Shown here one piece after another: positions 54,056-64,000 of a stretch of DNA of 64,000 nt. The position numbers and the translations under genes were made by a program. Numbering within the stretch: position 1 is the stretch's first letter; the number at the start of each line of letters is the position of its first letter. Source of the DNA: Aphanomyces cochlioides (Eukaryota > Oomycota > Saprolegniomycetes > Saprolegniales > Verrucalvaceae); assembly GCA_019828595.1 (NCBI GenBank), contig JAHQRK010000020.1:992001-1056000 (forward strand), written 5' to 3'. The notes under the pieces are model-generated. The model saw only the letters and a list, made by a program, of their open reading frames with translations. It searched no databases and was not told the origin of the DNA.

Positions 54056-54499
54056 GCTCGCGATGATAACACGACCTCTCGGACGTTTCTCGTCAAGTTG
54101 GACGAGTTTATCGTCATCGTACAAGGAAATGACTGTGCTGGGAGAGTTGCGTGGGGCTTGGAGACGAGAGGACTTGCTGCTGTCCTCTCTCTGGCTATCA
54201 CAGGGACCGTCATGATGAGTGGGGAGGCGTGAAAGCTCGCATCGAATGGATTGATCAAATAATGCATGATACAATCTTTCTGGATGTGATGGACGGTATG
54301 AAAAGCTGGCAAAGTTTCACCATTTTCAAATGTCTCCTCAAGAATGCCACGGAGCCAAAAATCAATATTCATTGCACAGGAACAACTAGGACGACGACAA
54401 GCAACGAACCCACGCATGGCATGCTGAAATCCATGCTCACTGACGCTCTGATGTCGACCATCCTTGTCAAAATTGTCATAGCAAGATCGCTGGCGACTT
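54056..54499. other. Convergent intergenic region
   Basis: CorA gene D and the alpha-N-acetylglucosaminidase gene converge here. No gene or notable repeat is seen. Confidence 0.5.
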
Positions 54500-57086
54500 T
54501 CACCAGAGGCAGTCTGCCAAGCAGAATTGAACCCATTCCGTCACGTCGATCTCTCTCCTCGTGGTGTCTTTCATCGTCGCTTGCTGGAGATTCAACGCCT
54601 TGGACTCCGGCGGAGGCGGCGGCAATCCGTCAGCGATCGGTTCGACGTATTTCACATAGAGCTGTCGAGAGACTGGAATAGAATCCCCTTGCGGCGTCGT
54701 TGGGAAGCGCGTCGTTTCCAATTGCCACTGGAGCTCGAACGCTTCAATGGCATCCACGACGGCGCGACTGTCCACACTGCGCTCTTCCTTGTAGGCTTTG
54801 AAAACTTCGTCGGTCCAAATCTTCCACCGTGGAATATAGTACGACGACACGAGTCCACTCCATTCTTTCCCAGCGTAGTCTGTCAGCGTGTTGAAATTGC
54901 TGTCTCCCCATCTTGTCACTTGATTCCTCGCCTCGTACTCAAAGTAATCCGCGTCGTCCGCTCGATCTGCGCGGGCGAGAGCTCGCGCGTCGTGGAGCCA
55001 CGTTCCCAACATAAAATCCACGCTCGTGCTTAGAATCAAATCCAAATCGGCCATGCGCTCCAGTAAACCCTTGAGCAGCGTCTCCATCTATAACAAGACT
55101 GTGAATTCCAAGGCTACAAGCAGCTAGTTACCTCTGGCAAAGTCGCAGACCGTCGGTCGTGCTGCGTTTGGATTATTTTGTACTGAGCGAGAATGCCGTC
55201 GCTCATCGCTTGTCTTGTGACGTCGACCAAGTCATGCAAGTACGCTTCAACGTGCGGCAGCGGCGCTTTCAAGAGCTCTTTCCAAGCGCGCAGGACGTCT
55301 TTTGGGTCGTGGAATGGTCTTGTCGGCATGAATCCATCGTGGATTAAATTCCACCGCGGTCGGAGACACACTATGTCCTTGGTCACGCCGCCAAATGCAT
55401 TGCGAATATTGTACACCGACGACGCGAGCGCCTTCCATGCAGCTTGGACTGCAGCATTTCCACCGGCATACCTCGCGGCGACGTACTCCTCGACGTAGTT
55501 TTCAACGACAAGAGCGCGGGACGACCACGCCATCATGAGCGTCAAGTCGTAGACGATGTAATTTTGAAAAATGCCTTCCATCGTGAGCCCCACGCCGACC
55601 ATGCGGCCATGGCTTTCACGTCGAGCGACTGTCGGCGCCTCTGCGAGCGTCGGGAGATCGCCGCGCATGCCAAGACTGCCGCCAAAGTTGTGCAAGACGC
55701 AGTAAATCCAAGCGTGGTTGAAAAAATTGTGCGATTTCTTCCACTGGGGTAGTACTTCAGCGTATAAATCCAATACGATCAAGCTATCGATCGGCAGTGG
55801 CGACAAATACGCTTCCATCGTCGCATCCGTCCAAAAGCGGGAGAAGGAGAATAGCCAGTCTTGCATGAGCCACACGGCCTTTGGATCGACCATCTACAGC
55901 AGCATTCTTAGCTTCATTTTCAGCGGCTAGATCGACCTGCATGCTCTTCAAGACGGCAGAGGAAGCCTGCTTTAGATACGACGCCGAGGCATCGCGCGGG
56001 TCCATTTCATTGTACGTGTCCGTTTGGTACAAATGGGCCGTGAATCCATACTCGGCTTGGTATTCGTCGAGAAATGCCGCGCCGATCTTGAGAAACATTG
56101 GATCGGTTGGGTCCATGAGGTAGACTTGGGTAAATGGCGGCTGGAAACCAGCCCAGGCGTCGCTCTGGATGACTTTGGCCGCGGGATAGAGCTCGACAAA
56201 CTCGGCGGGAATGTGGCCGGCAAAGGCTGGAAGCGCTGGCATCATGCCAAACTCCTTCATGCGATCGAGGATCTGATGCTGGAGTTGCGCTTGATCGTCA
56301 ATGAACGATTGAGGCAATGGACCGCGGACCCAACTGCCTTGGATATTCCCCATGCGGCCCCACGCGAGAAACGCCGCGCCGGCGAAGAAATTATCGAGGG
56401 ACGTAATGTTAAAGCGAGCAAATGTCGCCTGCCAGACTTTTTCCTGGCCTGTGAAGGCCAGAGGCATGTTGATGCCTAAAAGGAGAGCTGTTAGAGCTAT
56501 CCAAACGCGTTGGACGCAGTACCATTGAGGGCCATCCAGTCAAGATGCTTCTCCCACTTGGACCACGACCAAGTCCACGCGGAATAACTCGCCGTGCAAA
56601 CGTTCTGGTAGTACATATACTTGGACTGTTTCTCGAGACGAATTGGCTTTGAAGGCAGTGGGAGAACACGGGGGAGATGAAGCGCATGGTCTTCCCAGTC
56701 AGCTTGTGTTTTCACGACTTGTTTCAGATATCTACGAGGTGAGAGTCGTCAGTTCCAACATTTCACCGCGATGGCTCGTACGTATGGAGTCCATACGCCA
56801 TGGCTGTGGCGCTAGACCCTTCCAGGACGAGCTTTCCATCGTTAGCATGTACTTGGGCTACGTCCAAGCCGGTCGAGGAAGCTGGGAGCGTCCCAAGCGA
56901 AAACTAGACGATGCAGAAGTGTCATGGTTCATAGTCTGTCTTCTTCAGTACCTGGGAGGCATACGTCGGCCCAAGACGGCGTGCGATGAGACCTTTAAGT
57001 GCAGCAACGGCTTCATGCTGAGGTGGATCGACTTGAGCAGCTACGACTGTCGTCCAAACGAGCAAGGCCGCCACGACAAGATCCAT
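54500..57086 (-). CDS. NAGLU: Alpha-N-acetylglucosaminidase (GH89), six exons, 784 aa
   Basis: Exons on the minus strand are 56952-57086, 56782-56903, 56523-56731, 55937-56475, 55132-55893 and 54500-55087, with introns of 43-50 nt and an intact joined frame. A signal peptide (MDLVVAALLVWTTVVAAQ) starts the protein. The small N-terminal domain ends AYGLHTYLKQVV. The TIM-barrel follows: YYQNVCTASYSAWTWSW, WEKHLDWMALNGINMPLAF, FLAWGRMGNIQGSW and MPALPAFAGHIP. TDTYNEMDP carries the catalytic acid Glu, and VGVGLTMEGIFQN the nucleophile Glu. The all-helical C-terminal domain contains LTDYAGKEWSGLVSSYYIPRW. The enzyme removes terminal alpha-GlcNAc, in animals from heparan sulfate in lysosomes. The oomycete substrate is unknown. 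Confidence 0.96.
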
Positions 57087-57140
57087 CGTCGTCAACACAA
57101 GTCTGTCGAATATAAACGAGCATGTCGAACTTAAAATTCC

Positions 57141-57216
57141 ACGATGGACATTTCAACCTTGTGAAATATTGTAATATTGAATATATGATATTTCACAAGG
57201 TTGAAATGTCCATCGT
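57141..57216. repeat. Perfect 29-bp inverted repeat with 18-bp loop upstream of NAGLU
   Basis: Bases 57141-57169 are exactly complementary to 57188-57216. The hairpin lies 55 bp upstream of the NAGLU start codon, so it is in the promoter or 5' leader. The loop is AT-rich. Confidence 0.95.
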
Positions 57217-57751
57217 ATGTCGATCATGCGGGTTCTCCATCTTTCGGAAGTTAGTCCTGGAGACACCATGAGCGCCGTCCAAAGCAAGATCAAGACAGAG
57301 CATCCCAAGCATGTAACATGCGACGCACGCCCTCGAGTTCCAGCTTTTTCAAGTGAATGGTCTTGACTCGGCAATCGTCGATGCCCCGCCGCGGTAAGAA
57401 ACTAGCGCCGCTCAACGGCGTAGAGTGAGAGGCTGCCTGAGTTGAGTGAGATAATGAGCTTTCAGTGTGTATTCCGGCGTATTCACACTGATCTAGAGTA
57501 GAGAAACTCAAGGTTGGTCGACCAACCACGGAGATTCGCATGACGTTGAGAGCGAGAACGTTCCTTCGACATGCCTTAGTCATTGAAATCATCTTGTCTT
57601 GAGGCTGGCTAGCCTCTTTGCTTGTTGCAGTTGCCGGTTGTGAGGTCGCGCGAACTTTGGGATGTGCATGGTTGATTGTGTCTGTTGTTGATTGTGTCGT
57701 GCAGCTTGAACGGCTTGAAAGACATTTTCGAAATTGCTTCCAACTGAAACA

Positions 57752-57877
57752 ATGCGCTTCTCTCTTGCTATCCTCGCGGCTCTTGTTGCTTGCATTGAAG
57801 CCAAGCACCACTCGCACCAACATCACGCTCAAGTCGACTCGGCAGACATCCAAGAGGCGAGACCTGCCATGCGCTAA
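57752..57877 (+). CDS. Small secreted His-rich peptide, 41 aa
   Basis: ATG 57752 opens a 41-residue frame with a textbook signal peptide (MRFSLAILAALVACIEA) followed by a His-rich segment (KHHSHQHHAQ), which may bind metal, and an acidic end. Too short to identify. A 238-residue antisense frame overlaps it, so the choice of strand is uncertain. Three further short secreted ORFs lie within 3 kb. Confidence 0.45.
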   Translation: MRFSLAILAALVACIEAKHHSHQHHAQVDSADIQEARPAMR

Positions 57878-58006
57878 ATTTATCGACCATACTGGCAGCC
57901 ATATCGCTGGTCCCCGACAAACTGTTGCCTCAAACGCAGGTTGAGAGATGAAAAGACCAACTAGCCATAACAGCTCTAACACGTTGAGTTTCATTTCCGT
58001 GGTCAA

Positions 58007-58668
58007 ACATGCATCACCGTGGCATTGACAGTGAGCAAAGCTTTCCTAAGAGAGAAGTAAGCTTGCCGATGAATACCCTGGCCAGAACATGTCAACGAGA
58101 GTGTTTCTCTCGCTGCCCTTATCGAGGCAGCTCGCTCTACTTCTCCAGTGCATCTTCATAGTTTTGCCTAGGTGTCTTCAACTTGACGTGGAAAATGGCC
58201 ACAACGCTTCATAACGACGGGAAAAGCACACTCCAGCGAACCAGCGTCGAAAATCAAGGAATAGCTTGGATTTGTCTACTCTTGACGACACCACGGGGCC
58301 AGTCTAGTGACAAAAGAACCATCAAGCTCGCGGGAGAAGATGAACGCTTCGGTCCACGAAGTCGAGCTCTTCTCACAACACGATAATGAAGGATCAACCT
58401 CAAACCAGAGGCGATATCAACCAAAGACCAGTTACCTTGAGAGTGTACAGTCCTCAGAAACTCCGCACGGAGGGCGTTCTCCATGAAGATTTCACTGGTT
58501 GAAGTCTTTGGCCTTGAGGTGGCATTCTGCATTGGGAAATGGAAACTCTGTTGTCCAAATAAAGCAATTTGATTGGTGAAAAATTAATATTTAATGCATT
58601 TCTATTGGTCAAATTTCAAATTTCACGCTGGTTGAAGTGCTCATGGCGCATTTTTCTTCAATCTTGCA
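58007..58668. other. Intergenic
   Basis: No gene is recognised. CCAAT/ATTGG motifs occur near 58570-58610, just upstream of the SET-like gene, in a 100-bp AT-rich stretch that is probably its promoter. Confidence 0.5.
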
Positions 58669-59235
58669 ATGGAAACGGACAAGACCATGATAGTCGGCGG
58701 CGTGTGGCCGTATCCTTACTGTGAGGAGTGCTTTCCTGCGCTACCGTCGCTGCGTTCGCATATCGACTCGCACCATCGAAAAGACCTAGTTCCCACAAGC
58801 CCAAAGGTATCCCAGAAGTTGAGATTGATGCCGTATGGATACCTCAAGAAAGTGCGCGAAATGCATCAACATGCCAAGCAGCATGCACGCTCCCAACCGT
58901 TCAACTACATGAAAGCTACAGCGCGAGGATCGTTTCAGTGCAAGAAGCCCCTCGTGAAGATACAAGAGTCGACCTTTCCTGGTACGGGATTTGGACTTTT
59001 CGCTGCGATGAAACTCATTCCCGGCGACAGAGTCACTTGGCTCGATGGGCAAGTCGACTTGAAGGCACCACGCATGGGTTGTGGATTGGGAACATTCATC
59101 AAGCGATCCAATCCACAGCAACGAGAGAATTGCGAACTGGAGTACACTCCACGACGGCAACGAGTACTGTGGGTCGTTGTGACCGAGACTATCAACGCTG
59201 GTCAAGAGTTGTTCATCAATATGGTCGTCGTATGA
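58669..59235 (+). CDS. C2H2-like zinc finger plus SET-like domain protein, 188 aa
   Basis: The intronless frame starts METDKTMIVGG. Residues 16-40 form a shortened zinc-finger-like motif (YCEECFPALPSLRSHIDSHH, with only 9 residues between the Cys and His pairs). Residues 95-188 resemble a SET domain: STFPGTGFGLFAAMKLIPGD, CGLGTFIKRS, NCELEYTP, and TINAGQELFINM in place of the usual catalytic Tyr end. SET enzymes methylate protein lysines; the missing Tyr makes activity uncertain. The domain order matches the transposon-borne gene at 46720-47436, so both belong to one family. Its chromatin or other role is unknown. Confidence 0.7.
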   Translation: METDKTMIVGGVWPYPYCEECFPALPSLRSHIDSHHRKDLVPTSPKVSQKLRLMPYGYLKKVREMHQHAKQHARSQPFNYMKATARGSFQCKKPLVKIQESTFPGTGFGLFAAMKLIPGDRVTWLDGQVDLKAPRMGCGLGTFIKRSNPQQRENCELEYTPRRQRVLWVVVTETINAGQELFINMVVV

Positions 59236-59295
59236 GGAACAGACTCGCTGCATCTACATGTCCATAGTATTTTGCTCATTGTGGATGATGGACGG

Positions 59296-59574
59296 CTAGT
59301 CTTGACGGTCAACTGTTTCCAAGATGCGGTGGCCATATCCGAAGTGCACATTGGGGAATCCATAGGGATGAGGACGTCGAGTTGTGGGAGACTTCGTGGT
59401 GCGTTTGGTCGAATTGAATCGCGAGACACCACGGCGGTAATGCTCTACATTCCATGTACGTCCTTGGGCAGGTAGACCCCTGCGAACTCGCTGGCCTTGA
59501 ACGTCAGGAGTCGACAATAAAAGGATCAAGGCTGCCACTGCAACAAGAACCCGCCCCAATCTCGAGAATTCCAT
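59296..59574 (-). CDS. Small secreted basic protein, 92 aa
   Basis: ATG 59574 was chosen because it gives a strong signal peptide (MEFSRLGRVLVAVAALILLL to about residue 27). The upstream in-frame ATG would bury it. The mature part is Arg/Thr-rich (RGVSRFNSTKRTTKSPTTRR) and ends in FPNVHFGYGHRILETV. It has no Cys and no recognised domain. It could be a secreted effector-like peptide; this is inference from the signal and composition only. Confidence 0.5.
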   Translation of the reverse strand: MEFSRLGRVLVAVAALILLLSTPDVQGQRVRRGLPAQGRTWNVEHYRRGVSRFNSTKRTTKSPTTRRPHPYGFPNVHFGYGHRILETVDRQD

Positions 59575-60015
59575 TGAAGAGTGCAGTTGCAAATCATACA
59601 GTGACGAGTCTATCCGTCCACGATGTACAATCAGCAGCGCGAAAGAGCGACAAGTATGCTTGATGCAACACACTCCCATGGTTGGAAGCACAACGTCCAC
59701 CCGCATTTGCGTCCACCACTATTTTAAAGCAACTTTCATCAGCCAACGGATGGATGCTGGACTCTTCTTTGAGCTAGAAGTCCACGAAGAAGACGGATGA
59801 GCTCCACGAGCACACGAAGAGCCTTTTTAGCTCTCTAGATGCGACCGCAGGCAATGCGTTCTCTTTGAATTGAAGTCGCTTTCGCTGATTCTGCCGTGTG
59901 TCGAGAAGAGTTTCGACGCTTCTTTGGTCGGTTGTACTCTGATCCTTGCAGCGGACGTGAAGGACAAGTCAACAAAGAAACAGATCGAGATTTGCTTCCT
60001 GCAGCGCAAGACACC

Positions 60016-60213
60016 ATGCGCCTTGCACTCTTCTTGCTCGTCGTCATCCTTGCATTCTTTGTCGTCGCCGCTCGAGTTCCACCGAGATTCCGTCCCCGTG
60101 GACGCAAAGGGCCTGGCAGCAAGTATGGCGGCCTACCTGGAGTCACTCCTGACAAAAATGGCCATGGCCCCTTGTGGTATGCAGTGCACAACATGAAGCC
60201 ACCCCGCAACTAA
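60016..60213 (+). CDS. Small secreted Arg/Pro/Gly-rich peptide, 65 aa
   Basis: ATG 60016 begins a strongly hydrophobic signal peptide or anchor (MRLALFLLVVILAFFVVAA). The mature part is RVPPRFRPRGRKGPGSKYGG followed by LPGVTPDKNGHGPLWYAVHN and a short end. The Arg/Pro-rich style suggests a cationic secreted peptide. No family is recognised. Confidence 0.5.
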   Translation: MRLALFLLVVILAFFVVAARVPPRFRPRGRKGPGSKYGGLPGVTPDKNGHGPLWYAVHNMKPPRN

Positions 60214-60465
60214 GGCGCAGCCGTCAAGAAGTCATTGGAAACATCATGTCGAGGATAAATCCAATTGAATATGATATTCTCCATCTCCGCTTCCTCTTTG
60301 TCCGCGTTGATCGAAAGCAGCGGGGATGGAGTTTGGTTCGTCACTGCGGGTGGACGGAGCATTACAAACGTGCGGCGTTGATGAGCCGCAGAGGCAGCAG
60401 TCCGTCCACTTGCATGTGTCATTAAGACTTTCCTCTTGTAGTCGTTGCTTGTCAAACTGCTCTTC

Positions 60466-60924
60466 ATGAAGTCGATTCCGTCATTCTACCACTTGCACGC
60501 TTCCCAACAAGTTGTTCTCAAATGCGCATTTGCTCTTGTCTTGCTCGCTGCAATCCTCGCTTTGTCGGCGACGGAGACTCAAGGCGAACGCTTTCGCCAG
60601 CCCCATCGTCAAACTTTTGAAGGACTTGAAGGCAAGACAGAACTCGACGACGACGCGACTTCGCGTTCCTTGTTGACAAAGCCATCGCAGCCACCCACAA
60701 CGGTGACCCGGCCATTAAGAGTTCCTCCGTCGGCTGTAGCCTTGGCCAGTTCTTGCAACAAACGGCCATGTCTTTCATCTTTGAAGATTTACCTCGTTCT
60801 GCATCAACACAAAGGTCCCCTTCGCTCTCTCATGGCCAAACTCGTCGATTCGCGCGAATGGGCTCCATCAACAACTTTCATTGCCATGGTCGGCCCATAT
60901 TCCATGCGAATTCCATTGTTTTAG
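60466..60924 (+). CDS. Hypothetical secreted protein, up to 152 aa
   Basis: ATG 60466 opens a frame with a hydrophobic helix at residues 17-35 (VLKCAFALVLLAAILALSA) and a cleavage-like ATETQGE. A hydrophilic part containing a Ser/Arg/Leu stretch (RSLLTKPSQPPTTVTRPL) follows. The later half is less convincing, and another frame (60753-61046) also looks protein-like there, so an undetected intron or a frameshift is possible. No domain is recognised. Confidence 0.4.
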   Translation: MKSIPSFYHLHASQQVVLKCAFALVLLAAILALSATETQGERFRQPHRQTFEGLEGKTELDDDATSRSLLTKPSQPPTTVTRPLRVPPSAVALASSCNKRPCLSSLKIYLVLHQHKGPLRSLMAKLVDSREWAPSTTFIAMVGPYSMRIPLF

Positions 60925-61188
60925 CGCATCCATGGAGCGTCAAACGTCAAGACTCATGTTGCGATTTCGCTCAAATTCCTTGTCCATGCTCGCTTAGCAA
61001 GGAAGCTTTCCAATACACTCGTCGCTACGAGGACAAGGTTTCATGACTGAGATGGACTGCGTAGCAAGGACTCATGCTCCTCGAAAGGATATGACGGGCA
61101 ACAATGTTTTGGAGCTCAAATACAAAATGGAAAATGCATTAAGCACATGCAAGAAGGTATGCAAAGCTCGAGGCTGTTTTCGAAATGC

Positions 61189-62963
61189 TTAGACTGCAGA
61201 GCCGTAGGCTGAAACGAGCGCATCTGGCTGAAAGTGACGCCACGTGAGGATGAGTTCGTTGTAGTGGTCAGGGTGCGATTGTTGGAACGCGATGGGGTCC
61301 TATTCACTCAATGAGCCAAATTCCATTCCTCAGTAGGCCAAGGTACCTCGGCAAAGCACACGAAAATCGTATGAAGCGCCGTTGTGACCAGGTTGGCCAA
61401 GATCATCGCCATGCTGAAACCAGCAATGAAACCGAGCACGCCAAAGATCACTACAAGTAGAGGACGAGTCAGCTACCAGTACAATCAATCAACAGCAAGG
61501 ATTACCGTAGCGTGTCGACTCATCATGGCCAAATTCAGCAGCCCAATCGACCGGAGCAAAGCGAGCAACAACCAAACCAATGCAGCATGTGAGGACACCG
61601 ACGCCAAAGGCACCAATAGCAAGGGCAGTGGACGACAAATCATCGTTGATGATCGCAGTCCAGCCGCGGCCATTGAAAAGATCCATCACGGCTTTCCCAG
61701 CGGTGCGGAAATCAAAGCCGTATATGCCGACGTACGTGTATGCCCACATGTTGAAATACTCCACCAAGTCTTCCACGCACTTGAGAATGCATTCGGCCAT
61801 GCAGGCGACGCATGCAAGCGCAGCATTGTCTTCTTCGGCGGCTTTGTTCTTGATCATTTGCGCCGTCTACAACCATAGTTGTTAGAAGGCAAAATGAACA
61901 GAGTCTACCGTGCGCAAGGCGCTCAAGATGGCAACAATGAGCGAACCAAAGCAAATCGAGCCAAACGACGTCGTAAGCGAACGGTAGAGCGAGCCAGAGA
62001 CAGCATTGTTTGTACGCGTGTTGTACCACCAGGTCGCGACGGTGCCAGCAACAGTGCACGTCATGACGTTTTGAATGACTTGTTGACCCCAGAAGATCGA
62101 CACAAGCAAGAAGAAGAGAGTCACGTTAAAGCCAGCGCCACCGCACAATTCGCCGCGAGCTTCTTCCTTCTTGCATGAAGGGTCAGCCGAACGAAACATT
62201 TGATAGACGCCAACAGTGCTGAGCGACCAGACGCCAAGCCACACCACCTAAAAAGGCTCTACAATCACGACACTAAGTTGTCGTTGTACGTACTTGGACA
62301 AGGATAAAAACCAACGCAAGGAGGAATACCGACTTGTGCTTGCTCAATGCAACACATGCAAGCTTGAGATGCGCACTGGCAAATGCAATGCGATTCTGGA
62401 CAGCGTAGATGTAGCTAGACATAGACGCTGAGCCACTGCAGGACACTCAGTCATTACCAGATGTTGATGGCAGCTCCAACAAGGAAGAAAAGACCCATGA
62501 ATGGATTGACAAAGATCGACATGATCGCAAAGCCAAACATCATGCCGACATTCATCCAAAGCGCAAAACGAATCATGTTTTCTGCGCAAGCCATGAGGAT
62601 TTGGATCCACAACGCCGAAAAAATGGCCGAAAAGCCAATGAGTCCACCGCTGACACCCAAGACAACCGTCAGACTCTTGTGCGCCTCCGGAGTCTTGTGC
62701 TCGTCTTCAAATTGGCGCAAGTATTCGAGCCCTTTCGTAAACTAAAGAGAAACAACAATGTGAGCGCGCGACTTCAACGACATTGTGCATACAGCAAAGA
62801 ACGCGATCGCAATCAAATGACCGATAAATAGAAACCCAAAGAACGCATCGTTGCACTTTGGCGCTGGTGGTTCCAATCGCATGGACTGGACTGGTGCTCC
62901 ATGGTGTCGCGACGGCGCCTGCTTTCCCAGCATCGGCTCATGTTGCTCGTACTGGCTGTACAT
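61189..62963 (-). CDS. Choline-transporter-like membrane protein (CTL/SLC44 family), seven exons, 496 aa
   Basis: Exons on the minus strand are 62793-62963, 62458-62741, 62294-62414, 61909-62247, 61506-61866, 61347-61450 and 61189-61299; introns are 42-55 nt. ATG 62961-62963 was taken as the start. A Pro-rich cytosolic N terminus leads into about ten hydrophobic helices (for example FFGFLFIGHLIAIAFFA, VFLLALVFILVQVVWLGVWS, TLFFLLVSIFWGQQVIQNV). The conserved CTL C-terminal region follows: YTYVGIYGFDFRTAGKAVMD, DLSSTALAIGAFGVGVLTCC, GFIAGFSMAMILANLVTTAL and VCFAEDPIAFQQSHPDHYNE. Family members move choline or related compounds across plasma and organelle membranes. The large extracellular loop of animal CTLs is short here. 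The substrate cannot be read from sequence. Confidence 0.93.
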
Positions 62964-63181
62964 GCTCACGAGGCAATGAAAAATGCGAACCCGACGTTAT
63001 AATATTCGAGAACTTCTACAAATATTCAAATAAAACAAACATTCCAGAGATTCTCAATATATCTTGGGTATAAAACCAACGTTTTAAATATTGTTTAAAT
63101 TATTACATACACATATCCAGATAATAAAATGAAAAGCCATAAATTTCCTCACTTTCAAATTTTCTAAAGACCCAACAAGCC

Positions 63182-63514
63182 ATGACAAGCTGCTCGAGTT
63201 TGCTCCAGCATTCCCGCGTTGTCCTGAACGTTGGCAAGACGGATGATTTACCAGCAGCAACGTCTACAGCAAACTTAACGCACCATCTCCTCAACCGGGA
63301 AGTGTTCCAGTACGATTTTAGCAAAGAACGTGAGCTGGTCGAAAGCTACCGAAGTCGCTGTCTGTCCCAGGACGTGCAGCACGATGAAGAATTAGCAAAA
63401 TCTGCCATTGAGATGCTCAATGCGGTTGAAGAAATCAAGCCGCAAGTTCTTGGAAGGCGAACAAGTGCCGACGACCTCGCCGCAGCCATTGCTGCTTCTC
63501 TGAAAGACCATTAG
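63182..63514 (+). CDS. Hypothetical protein, 110 aa
   Basis: The intronless frame starts MTSCSSLLQHSRVVLNVGKT and is predicted helical from about residue 45 (FSKERELVESYRSRCLSQD) to the end (TSADDLAAAIAASLKDH). It has no signal peptide or membrane segment. The final 25 residues have an Ala-rich UIM-like look (DDLAAAIAASL resembles the x-Ac-x-x-x-A-x-x-x-S core of ubiquitin-interacting motifs), which is suggestive only. It diverges from the CTL gene across about 220 bp of AT-rich DNA. Confidence 0.55.
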   Translation: MTSCSSLLQHSRVVLNVGKTDDLPAATSTANLTHHLLNREVFQYDFSKERELVESYRSRCLSQDVQHDEELAKSAIEMLNAVEEIKPQVLGRRTSADDLAAAIAASLKDH

Positions 63515-64000
63515 CGATTTGATATGATAGAAAAAATGAACTCCTGTTAGCAAATTCATCCCACAATTGACGACAACGTTTATACCATTCAACTCTCTTA
63601 TGCTCTTTCGCTCAGCCCAAGCTCGACAAGGAGAAGCTGAGCTTTTAATCGAGTTGGAAATTCCATGCCACGCTCCCTCGGATTCCCTGCTTGACAACCA
63701 AATTAACATTAATTTTATTGTATCCAATACGATCCAAAAAAATACTATTAATTGTACAGTGTATTCAATGGAAGAATATTTTTGCTCACTCAAATAACGT
63801 CCCAAAAATGAAGTCAATAATTCGGCAGATCGATGGACTTATTGCGTAAAGAAGGAAGGGAGTTGCACTGACGGGAGCAGTCCAAAGGAAGAAATGAGAG
63901 TTTTGTGCGTATGCAAGCGACTTACTGTAGTATGGACCTGGCAATCATCGTGGTCCTGAGTATTATTAAAATATTACAATTTAATCGAAAATTGAATTAA
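63515..64000. other. AT-rich intergenic, no gene seen
   Basis: ORFs on both strands (for example 63567-63797 plus) have random composition. The window ends in AT-rich sequence. Confidence 0.5.

Noticed and set aside
57290..58006. 238-residue minus-strand ORF with a hydrophobic start
   Set aside because: The body is Ser/Thr/Arg-rich with no domain, no matching splice signals, and it is antisense to a short ORF with a better signal peptide. Kept as unproven.
61384..61878. 164-residue plus ORF
   Set aside because: Antisense shadow of exon 5 of the choline-transporter-like gene and its flanking introns.
1..64000. tRNA and rRNA genes
   Set aside because: No cloverleaf-type sequence or rRNA-like stretch was recognised by eye; a dedicated tRNA scan was not possible here.

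Overview
The window looks like nuclear DNA of an oomycete, probably a Saprolegniales genome such as Aphanomyces. That placement is inference. It rests on very short GT-AG introns (39-55 nt, often starting GTACGT or GTATGT), start-site motifs resembling the oomycete initiator just upstream of ATGs, EF-hand/CorA fusion proteins, Crypton-type tyrosine recombinase elements, and the mixture of degenerate Copia, Gypsy, Tc1 and Harbinger elements. No tRNA, rRNA or CRISPR array was recognised.

Layout. 1-31 kb is a transposon graveyard with one intact host gene, a secreted GDSL esterase (5.4-6.25 kb). It holds a Copia gag-protease fragment, two Crypton-like tyrosine recombinase elements (one bracketed by 16-bp inverted repeats), a 221-bp MITE inside a Gly/Tyr-rich gene, a Gypsy element lacking its reverse transcriptase, a Copia RT-RNase H fragment, and a Gypsy RT fragment nested in another element's gag. 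Next come a Gypsy-like element split by a Tc1 transposon and a broken coiled-coil gene. 31.9-42.4 kb is gene-rich. It contains a six-exon quinolinate synthase, a conserved hypothetical protein, ATG12 and cyclin C facing away from each other across 68 bp, and two tandem EF-hand/CorA magnesium-channel-like genes.

42.9-48.1 kb is a composite mobile element. An outer element has near-identical terminal inverted repeats of about 0.5 kb and carries C2H2 zinc-finger and SET-like coding sequence. A complete two-gene Harbinger element has inserted into one of its arms. 49-54 kb holds two more EF-hand/CorA genes, head to head, sharing an apparently identical 889-bp inverted tract that spans two introns. 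54.5-64 kb contains a six-exon alpha-N-acetylglucosaminidase (lysosomal or secreted), a second C2H2-SET-like gene, a cluster of short secreted-protein ORFs, a seven-exon choline-transporter-like membrane protein and a small unknown gene.

Splice structures were derived by hand from reading-frame continuity and family conservation. For every spliced gene the exon lengths sum to an intact frame.
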